Below, piece after piece: positions 13,340-19,780 of a stretch of DNA of 26,422 nucleotides; positions within the stretch are counted from its first letter, which is position 1; each line of letters opens with the position of its first letter. Source of the stretch: a virus. The position numbers and the translations under genes were made by a program. The notes under the pieces were generated by a model. The model was not told where the DNA came from and ran no database searches. It saw only the letters and a list, made by a program, of their open reading frames with translations. The stretch lies in the IMG/VR virus record IMGVR_UViG_3300025112_000155, positions 1 through 26,422 of that record; one strand, written 5' to 3'.

Positions 13340-15169
13340 ATGGCAGCAGAGGAAAAAGTAGGGCTCACCTTATACATTAAAGACAAGGCCTCTAAAGTTG
13401 TTGAGGGCCTTGCAAAACGTGTCGGTCTTATCAAGTCCGCTTTTGCGAAAGTCTCAAAGGCGCTGAAAGTTTTCGGGTTTACTGTTGTCGTTGCCAACCA
13501 AGCTCTTGAGCTTATGTCTAAGGGTTGGAGCGCTATCAAGTCAGGTATCACCTCTTCGGTTCAGGCTGCCATCGAGTTGCGAGGGGCGACAGACCCTTTA
13601 GTCAAGTCTTTCAGTCGCATGCAGCGGAAACTTCGGTCTATAAAAGGCACTATAGGAACTTCTTTTTTAGCAGCCTTTAAGGGGATCGGTGAAGCTTTTG
13701 AACCTGCTATAGACAACCTCAAAACGTTCCTCGAAAATAACCGCAAGCTGATTGCAACGAAGATTGTTGAATACCTTTTTAGAGCTGCACAAGCCCTCAC
13801 TGAAGGTATAGCTTTCGGGCTCAACCAAGCAAACACAATTTGGCATACGCTAACGTCAACAATTGATCTCTCGATCATGTCGATCTCAAAATTCGTGGGG
13901 GCGTGGTCTATGGCAATGCTCTCGCTCGAATTCACAGAAGAAGGGCAGAGAGTTCTCAATGAGCGAATTGAGAAAATGTCTGAGATCTACAACGCCGCAG
14001 AGAAGAGAGTGAAAGGTGCAGCCGGTGCGCACCAAGATTACGCGGATGCGATTGAGGCACAAAGGCAGGCGCTCCAAAGGTTAATCGCCGTTCAGAAAGG
14101 CCCTGCTAAAAAAGCTGCGGGAGAGGCGGCGGATGCAGCGGGCAAAACTGGGACAGACACAGCAACTCAGAGGATTAACAAATTCAAAGAGAGGCTAGGA
14201 AAGCTCGCCCCAGAAATTCAGGAGGCTTTCAAAAAAGCGCTAAAAGGGAAAGGTCGCAAAGAGGGAATGCTCATTGCTGAAATTTTCGAGAGAGACTTGG
14301 ATCTCATTTCGAGACGGGTCCAAACACTCAGCAAAGAAACTCTCCCAAAAACAGCAAAAATGCTGGAAGATTCTTTTTCCAAAATAGGAATCAAGTTCGA
14401 TTTCCCCATTGATGAACACAACATTGAATTGATGAGAACTCTTTTTGATTTAGGCGTTAAGGCTCAAGAGGCTCCGTTGCTTTTTGAGAAAGAAGATTTC
14501 AATATACTATGGGACAAGTTGGATCTTACTGCTGAAAAGCTAAAGGCTATGCGAGAGCATCAGAAAAAGCTCAACACTGACACTGTCATTTACGACACCA
14601 TTCTTGCAAACATTCCCAATTTGATATCCGGTATCGGTAACGAGATGGGTAGGGTGATGATGGAAGTAGCTGCTGGTCAAAAAAAGATGGGCCAGGCTTT
14701 CGCGCAACTCATGCAGAGTGCTTTGATGCTAACTATTGAAGTGATCAAGCAGGGTCTAATGGCCTATGCTGTCAAGACTATGGGACTCATAATTGCTGGC
14801 GAGGTAGAGAGTAAAGGGGTTCTTGGCCTAATTACTGGAGCTATTGCGGCCGCAGCAGCGCTTTCTGTTTTTCAAGGTTTGATCAGCGGGATGCCAACGG
14901 GGCAGGTTCAAGCTTTTGCTCAGGGTGGCTTAGTAACAGGGGGCGTCCCAAATCGAGACAGCGTGCCTGCCATGCTAACCCCTGGCGAATATGTGATCCC
15001 AAAACGAGACGTCGATGCCGCTCGATCTGGCGGCAGAGAATCCGGCAGCAGTGTCAATATGACAATCAACACCGCCGTTCCTCCTAGTCGCGGCGAGATG
15101 AAACGCTACATCAGACAGAATTTGATCCCGGCTATGCGAGATCTCAAAGCTCAAGGGGTTGTTGTCTAA
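13340..15169 (+). CDS. Tape measure protein
   Basis: This 609-residue protein follows the frameshifted chaperone, as tape measures do. It is largely helical, with a hydrophobic stretch at about 42-60, a charged helical middle (residues 180-430) and a hydrophobic Ala/Ile/Leu-rich region at about 460-525 that could insert in the host membrane. The C-terminal GGLVTGG ... DSVPAMLTPGEYVI pattern at about 530-555 is highly characteristic of tape measure proteins. The general rule of about 1.5 angstrom per residue would predict a tail around 90 nm. Two palindrome copies encode PNRDS and PKRDV in the conserved glycine-rich part. The stop overlaps the next ATG (TAATG). Confidence 0.9.
   Translation: MAAEEKVGLTLYIKDKASKVVEGLAKRVGLIKSAFAKVSKALKVFGFTVVVANQALELMSKGWSAIKSGITSSVQAAIELRGATDPLVKSFSRMQRKLRSIKGTIGTSFLAAFKGIGEAFEPAIDNLKTFLENNRKLIATKIVEYLFRAAQALTEGIAFGLNQANTIWHTLTSTIDLSIMSISKFVGAWSMAMLSLEFTEEGQRVLNERIEKMSEIYNAAEKRVKGAAGAHQDYADAIEAQRQALQRLIAVQKGPAKKAAGEAADAAGKTGTDTATQRINKFKERLGKLAPEIQEAFKKALKGKGRKEGMLIAEIFERDLDLISRRVQTLSKETLPKTAKMLEDSFSKIGIKFDFPIDEHNIELMRTLFDLGVKAQEAPLLFEKEDFNILWDKLDLTAEKLKAMREHQKKLNTDTVIYDTILANIPNLISGIGNEMGRVMMEVAAGQKKMGQAFAQLMQSALMLTIEVIKQGLMAYAVKTMGLIIAGEVESKGVLGLITGAIAAAAALSVFQGLISGMPTGQVQAFAQGGLVTGGVPNRDSVPAMLTPGEYVIPKRDVDAARSGGRESGSSVNMTINTAVPPSRGEMKRYIRQNLIPAMRDLKAQGVVV
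14945..15010. repeat. Two palindrome copies in the tape measure C-terminus
   Basis: GTCCCAAATCGAGAC at 14945-14959 and ATCCCAAAACGAGAC at 14996-15010 are read in the frame where the usual TGA would be a stop; both carry CGA (Arg) instead. Confidence 0.75.
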
Positions 15170-16293
15170 TGGTTTGGTCATCAGCGGCTTTGACGGCAGC
15201 AGAAATCTTAGGTTTTGATAACGATAAACCCATGCTTGTGGTTCAGCAAGCGAGCACTCCCACCGGGGCGCACTGGACAACCACGGGCGCATATGGTGGG
15301 CCTGATGTGACGCTATCAAGTGAACCCGCTGTTCGTGCATATGATAGTATCGGAAGCTTAGTCACAAGCACAACAGGCGTCGCATCCACTAGCCCCAAGT
15401 ATTTCAATTTCTATTTTACGACATCGATCACTATCGATTCTCTTCTCATTTTGGGACACAACTTCAACTCGATCGGGATCACTAGTGTCTCTCTAGATAT
15501 CGCAGACAATCAGGATTTTGATGAGAAAGTTCGAGAGATTGCAAAGTACGAGATCGATGGGACAACAGATAATCGCATTTTGATAACAAACCTAAATGAC
15601 GACAGTACTACGACGTCTAAGGCCGGCTGTAGTACAACCTCTGGTGATGCTACTGTAGGAATGGCAACCTCTGGTATTCGTGTTGGTGATCTTATTACAG
15701 GGGTTGGTATTCAAAGCGAATCATATGTGGAATCGATCACGGACGCTTCTGAGTTAGAGATGACTAAGACAGCCACAGCCAATAATGGAAGTATCACCCT
15801 ATACCACACGCAGTATGATTATGTTGAGGGCGGTACGGCTGAGAGGTATAGCGGAGTTCAGTATATCCGTCTCAGAATAGTACACGCAGGATCTGAAGAT
15901 CCTGAGTTCGCTGAGTGCCTGCTAGGTTACAGATACCAGTTACAGAGAAATCCTAATTTGCCCTGGGACAATCGCCGCGAGTATTCTGAGACTGTAGACA
16001 GCACAGCCCTTTCTGGTTTAACGAAACGTTACGTTCAATTCAGAGGGCAAGCTCTCCGATCTTTCAGATACCCAATTTGGGAATCTGACGAAATCACGGT
16101 GGTTGAGAATTGGTGGGATGCAATCGAGGACGGGACAAAGCCTTTTGTCTATATTGAGACGCCTAGTTCATCACCGCAAGCCATGATGATGCTGATGGAT
16201 ATTCCTGAATTGGGATTCCCGTTTGTCGGGCCTGTCGAAAGAACTCTAACATTCAATATGACAGAGCAACCGCGATACCTTGCGAGAGAATAG
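15169..16293 (+). CDS. Distal tail / tail tip protein
   Basis: This 374-residue protein follows the tape measure, where distal tail or baseplate-type proteins are encoded. An N-terminal beta-sandwich (YFNFYFTTSITIDSLLILGH) is interrupted at about residues 150-205 by a Ser/Thr/Gly segment (GCSTTSGDATVGM, then GDLITGVGIQSESYVESI) that resembles small beta-domains repeated in phage fibre proteins. The C-terminal part (WWDAIEDGTKPFVYIE, then GFPFVGPVERTLTFNM) is typical of tip proteins. Function is inferred from position and fold pattern. It ends TAG immediately followed by the next ATG. Confidence 0.6.
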   Translation: MVWSSAALTAAEILGFDNDKPMLVVQQASTPTGAHWTTTGAYGGPDVTLSSEPAVRAYDSIGSLVTSTTGVASTSPKYFNFYFTTSITIDSLLILGHNFNSIGITSVSLDIADNQDFDEKVREIAKYEIDGTTDNRILITNLNDDSTTTSKAGCSTTSGDATVGMATSGIRVGDLITGVGIQSESYVESITDASELEMTKTATANNGSITLYHTQYDYVEGGTAERYSGVQYIRLRIVHAGSEDPEFAECLLGYRYQLQRNPNLPWDNRREYSETVDSTALSGLTKRYVQFRGQALRSFRYPIWESDEITVVENWWDAIEDGTKPFVYIETPSSSPQAMMMLMDIPELGFPFVGPVERTLTFNMTEQPRYLARE

Positions 16294-19278
16294 ATGGCAG
16301 GAACGATCACAGCGAATTACCGAAAAGCGATGCGAAAGGCTAACATAGAGCCGATCGTTCAGGTTGCAATTTCATTCACGTCGCCTTCTTCTGTATCTCT
16401 CTACGTCAGCAACGCTCATCATACTACAGCTTACGATCAAGATGCGATCCCGATTCTAATGGGCGTCACTGATGTCACTCAAGATGTTGATCCGGTCAAA
16501 AGAAATTTTGAAATTGGGACTATTCAAATTGAGATTTTGAATGACCCATACGTACGCAGCCTCGTGTCCTCGCATCATTGGTATAACGCGATAGTTTCGG
16601 TGAAGGTAGGGACCGAGACTCTGGCTGAAGCTGAATACATGACTGTGTTTTATGGACAGGTCAAAAGAGTCTACGCTGAATTTGATAAAATCGTTGTTGA
16701 TTGTTCAACACGAAACAGCAAGCTCATAGGGTACGTGACGCCACAGGTCTATACTAACAAACATCCTGCTGAAGTTCTTCGCCTATCTATGAATGCAGCA
16801 GGCGTTGAAGATGGAGCAATTGATACAGCTTCATTTGCGGCAGACGCATTTGCGCCTTTTTCTCATTATTGTTTTTCCTCTTATGGGATTGCGCCATACT
16901 TCAGGACTGATGACGGGCGTGTGATGAGCGGTACGAGCTGGCCTAGCGATTCTCAATTTGGGTCAGTTGGCAATCCTCATTATTCTGAAACACCTACTAC
17001 CAATAACATCATAAAAGTGAGGACCGAGGAGTTCGCTAGAGAGTACTGTGAAATGACAGGGCTGACGTTTCATAATGACACAGCCTCCAAAGCTACTCTC
17101 AGCTTTCCTGATCCTGCTGCCGCAGTCACTCGACACCTCACGACCGATGACTATAGGGATTTTGAGCAAGATCCTGAAAACCTCATTTTCAACTATGTAG
17201 AGTTCTCTTGCGGGTCAGAACAGAATCCGCTGACATTCTCATTAAAGGACTCGACCTCGATCTCTAAATTTGGCGAGGAAAGATACAAAGCATCCACAGT
17301 CTACTTCGCGCCTGGTGCCGCTGTCGGAGCTGACGTAACGTCAACCAGTGGCAAGCCGGGAGGCCCTGGGGTCAACGGTTTTTGTGGGGTGCGGAATCTC
17401 AAAACGGGACAGACGAGCGCAGATCAGATTGATGCAGACAACCCGTTCTATCTCTATTATCGTTCTGGGATCTACAAGACAACCACAGCACACACTGACG
17501 CGATGCCAAACCAAAGCAGCTTTGCTTGGAACGTTGATGCCGTTGGCCAAGAGGACGGTTATGATCGCGGTGTACGGATGTTGGAGATTTCAGGACTCAG
17601 CAATATCGGTGGTGAATCTTTTAGTTCTGCACACGCTTATTATTATTATGACATCACAATCCCGTACCAGTGCGCTGAAAGAATTTTAGATCGCTTTAGT
17701 AACGGTGTTCCCAAAATAACATTTTTTCTAGGTTTGGATCAAATAGATCTAGAGCTAGGCGACACAATCTCAATCGACAATGATTGGTTCGCTAGTCCCT
17801 TTTTGGGACTCGACGGTCTGGATTCAAATACTAAATTTGAGATCACGAAAAAGGAAGTTCGCTGCACTGGGTCCGATATTGGGATTGAGATTGAGGCTGT
17901 GTTTCTCATAACCTCAACATCTCCTAGCGTAACAGCTATCGTTAATCATCCTGGAGAGCTTGAACTTTTACCTCTGCTCCCATCTAAAGGTCTTTCGGTT
18001 AATCTCAACGCGACATCAACGAGTAGCGTTGTTGACGGCTTGAGTCTTCAAGCCACTAGCGGGCTAGGCTATGCGATCAAGTCAGGCAATATGCTTTGTG
18101 GCGGCAACTCTAGAGTGATGGCAAATGACTCACCCGCTTTTACTGCAACAGCTAGCAAGCACACCTATACGGGTTTCGACTCTAGTTCAGGCAACATAAT
18201 CACGACCGAAGTTGCGACATCAGATCCTGAGCCGCCTTTGTCTCAAAACGAGATTCGCATCGGAAAGGTCATATCTGACGGTAGCTCCGTCACATCTATT
18301 GTCGATTTGAGACGGTATGGTGCAACGTCGATTAGGCAGATCGATAAAGAAGCGATCGCCCCTGGACTCACTACGATTTGGAATCCTGGTTTTGAGATGT
18401 GGCCTGATACAGGCAGCGCCCCTCCAGGCTGGACAGCCGCATCAGGCGTACTAGGTACTGACATCATCAGAGAGGATTCTACGACGCACGCGGGGTCTCA
18501 TTCTGCGGAATTTGCCAACACGTCAACCGCAGCAACTCTCACATCAGATCAGATCCCTGTTGTCCCAAATCGAGTCTACAGAGCTTCTGTCTGGCTCAGA
18601 CAAACCGCGGGATTCACTGTCAACGCGAAGATCTATTGGTACCAAAGAGATCGAACGGCATCATCTACAGCTAGCTCTAATATCCATATCTCGTCTCTTC
18701 TTGCGATAAATACATGGGAGCAAAAAGACCTAGCTGTTGCCGCTCCCAGCGATGCAGCTTTTGCTGAGATCTATCTCAACCGCGCAGCTAGCCCCAGCCC
18801 GGCAGGCGTTTGCTATTTTGACGATGTCTCATTTCGAGAAGAGCCCCCTGCATTTTTCGCCTATAACGCAGCAACAACAACACTCACAAAAGCTACTCCG
18901 TCACAGCTCGATTTTCAGACCGCAGTTTATAATTACGGTAGTGGGTACGATACTGGGGCTTATGAGTTTGTAGCTCCGACGGCTGGTCTGTATCAATTTG
19001 AGAGCGCTCTGACTGTAGACACAGGCACAACTACGCTAGCTGACGAGAATCTCGTATTGACTATTAAGCACACAGATCTGGCGAGCGCTGTCACTACAAT
19101 CTTGACTGCGCAAGGTACACATGCCGCTTCGATACAATACTATGTCTACGGACAAATTACGTACCCAATGAGGCAAGGCGAAAAGATTACTTTGTTTGTC
19201 AATCCTCGCATTGACACGCCAGTCCTAGAAAACTCAAAGAACGAATCATTTTTCAGCGGTAGGCGTGTTTCATTATGA
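16294..19278 (+). CDS. Tail hub / tip protein with C-terminal carbohydrate-binding and C1q-like domains
   Basis: This 994-residue protein starts with a hub-like half: IQIEILNDPYVRSL, FYGQVKRVYAEFDKIVVDC, and a Gly/Tyr-rich middle. After about residue 697 a jelly-roll carbohydrate-binding-like module begins NPGFEMW, continues with PPGWTA, HAGSHSAEF and VYRASVWLRQ, and closes CYFDDVSF at about 845. From about 850 to the end a C1q/TNF-like beta-jelly-roll reads FFAYN, then LDFQTAVYNYGSGYD, YEFVAPTAGLYQFE, and ends FFSGRRVSL. The second half therefore looks like a receptor-binding part attached to the tip, probably for a surface glycan. Domain calls are by pattern only. Confidence 0.7.
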   Translation: MAGTITANYRKAMRKANIEPIVQVAISFTSPSSVSLYVSNAHHTTAYDQDAIPILMGVTDVTQDVDPVKRNFEIGTIQIEILNDPYVRSLVSSHHWYNAIVSVKVGTETLAEAEYMTVFYGQVKRVYAEFDKIVVDCSTRNSKLIGYVTPQVYTNKHPAEVLRLSMNAAGVEDGAIDTASFAADAFAPFSHYCFSSYGIAPYFRTDDGRVMSGTSWPSDSQFGSVGNPHYSETPTTNNIIKVRTEEFAREYCEMTGLTFHNDTASKATLSFPDPAAAVTRHLTTDDYRDFEQDPENLIFNYVEFSCGSEQNPLTFSLKDSTSISKFGEERYKASTVYFAPGAAVGADVTSTSGKPGGPGVNGFCGVRNLKTGQTSADQIDADNPFYLYYRSGIYKTTTAHTDAMPNQSSFAWNVDAVGQEDGYDRGVRMLEISGLSNIGGESFSSAHAYYYYDITIPYQCAERILDRFSNGVPKITFFLGLDQIDLELGDTISIDNDWFASPFLGLDGLDSNTKFEITKKEVRCTGSDIGIEIEAVFLITSTSPSVTAIVNHPGELELLPLLPSKGLSVNLNATSTSSVVDGLSLQATSGLGYAIKSGNMLCGGNSRVMANDSPAFTATASKHTYTGFDSSSGNIITTEVATSDPEPPLSQNEIRIGKVISDGSSVTSIVDLRRYGATSIRQIDKEAIAPGLTTIWNPGFEMWPDTGSAPPGWTAASGVLGTDIIREDSTTHAGSHSAEFANTSTAATLTSDQIPVVPNRVYRASVWLRQTAGFTVNAKIYWYQRDRTASSTASSNIHISSLLAINTWEQKDLAVAAPSDAAFAEIYLNRAASPSPAGVCYFDDVSFREEPPAFFAYNAATTTLTKATPSQLDFQTAVYNYGSGYDTGAYEFVAPTAGLYQFESALTVDTGTTTLADENLVLTIKHTDLASAVTTILTAQGTHAASIQYYVYGQITYPMRQGEKITLFVNPRIDTPVLENSKNESFFSGRRVSL
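17396..17410. repeat. Copy of dispersed palindrome in the hub gene
   Basis: ATCTCAAAACGGGAC mixes a TCTC left arm with a GGGA right arm, illustrating the free N position. It is read as NLKTGQ. Confidence 0.65.
18240..18254. repeat. Copy of dispersed palindrome encoding SQNEI in the hub gene
   Basis: GTCTCAAAACGAGAT is read as LSQNEI just before the C-terminal binding domains. Confidence 0.65.
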
Positions 19279-19470
19279 GTCACAAGTATTCACAAGAGGG
19301 CAGATGTTTTTGCTCTCTGGGGCGGCAGGTCTGTTTTCCCCGTACCTGTCGTCCCACTTTCTCACTTTAGGATTTCGCAAAATGCGAAAGTGCGTTAGAC
19401 TTTTAGAGCTAGGACGCAACGGCAGCGGGATCTAGCCTAGACCGGATTGACGGCAAAGGAATGACCAACC
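19279..19470 (+). other. Structured intergenic region with stem-loops
   Basis: This 192-nt gap is the largest non-coding stretch in the window. Three stems stand side by side: 19295-19318 (AGAGGGCA with TGCTCTCT, one G-U), 19324-19350 (GGCAGGT with ACCTGTC, one G-U), and 19355-19392 (CACTTTC with GAAAGTG). The last encloses the perfect palindrome TTTCGCAAAATGCGAAA. A further palindrome TCTAGCCTAGA lies at 19431-19441. No clear T-tract follows the stems, so a simple intrinsic terminator is not obvious, and I cannot find a convincing -35/-10 pair. It may be a leader RNA, RNA processing site or operator before the fibre genes. Confidence 0.55.
19373..19389. repeat. G-type palindrome TTTCGCAAAATGCGAAA
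   Basis: Perfect 7-bp arms around AAA share the CA-AAA-TG core with the dispersed palindrome, here with C/G as N. It lies outside any gene. Confidence 0.75.
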
Positions 19471-19779
19471 ATGGCACAGACACGCGGAACGACCGTTTCA
19501 GCAAAAGCATATACTACAAGCGACACCGACATCCTGAGCTTTCAAGCGAGTCACAATATCAAGCAGGGTACTGTGTTCTATGTCTACGCTTCAACAGTTG
19601 GTACAGCTAAAGTTCACTACAAAGATCCCAGCGGCACGTATCGCGAGATGCAGAGCACGTCGGTAGCTGCTGACGATCTCACCGTTATCAGTTTTGATTT
19701 CCCAATTTCGGATTGCAAGCTGACCTATGTTGGGACTTCGGCGGGCGGCACGATCAACGCCGAAGGGCGGAGTTTCTAA
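19471..19779 (+). CDS. Small beta-rich virion protein, unknown
   Basis: This 102-residue protein begins MAQTRGTTVSAKAY and is rich in Ser, Thr, Val and Tyr with no membrane segment. The pattern (VFYVYASTVGTAKVHYKDPSG, ending LTYVGTSAGGTINAEG) suggests a small beta-sandwich, like short structural proteins before fibre genes. AAGGA lies about ten nt upstream of the ATG. It is the first gene after the structured gap. No family recognised. Confidence 0.6.
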   Translation: MAQTRGTTVSAKAYTTSDTDILSFQASHNIKQGTVFYVYASTVGTAKVHYKDPSGTYREMQSTSVAADDLTVISFDFPISDCKLTYVGTSAGGTINAEGRSF

Positions 19780-19780
19780 G

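Noticed and set aside
13561-13959. Antisense open frame within the tape measure gene
   Set aside because: No conserved pattern; explained by the composition of the gene on the other strand.
18351-18358. HIP1 palindrome GCGATCGC as a cyanobacterial signature
   Set aside because: I found only one clear copy, so it does not support a cyanobacterial origin.
19279-19470. Rho-independent terminator and sigma-70 promoter in the gap
   Set aside because: Stems are present but no U-tract follows them, and no convincing -35/-10 pair with proper spacing was seen.
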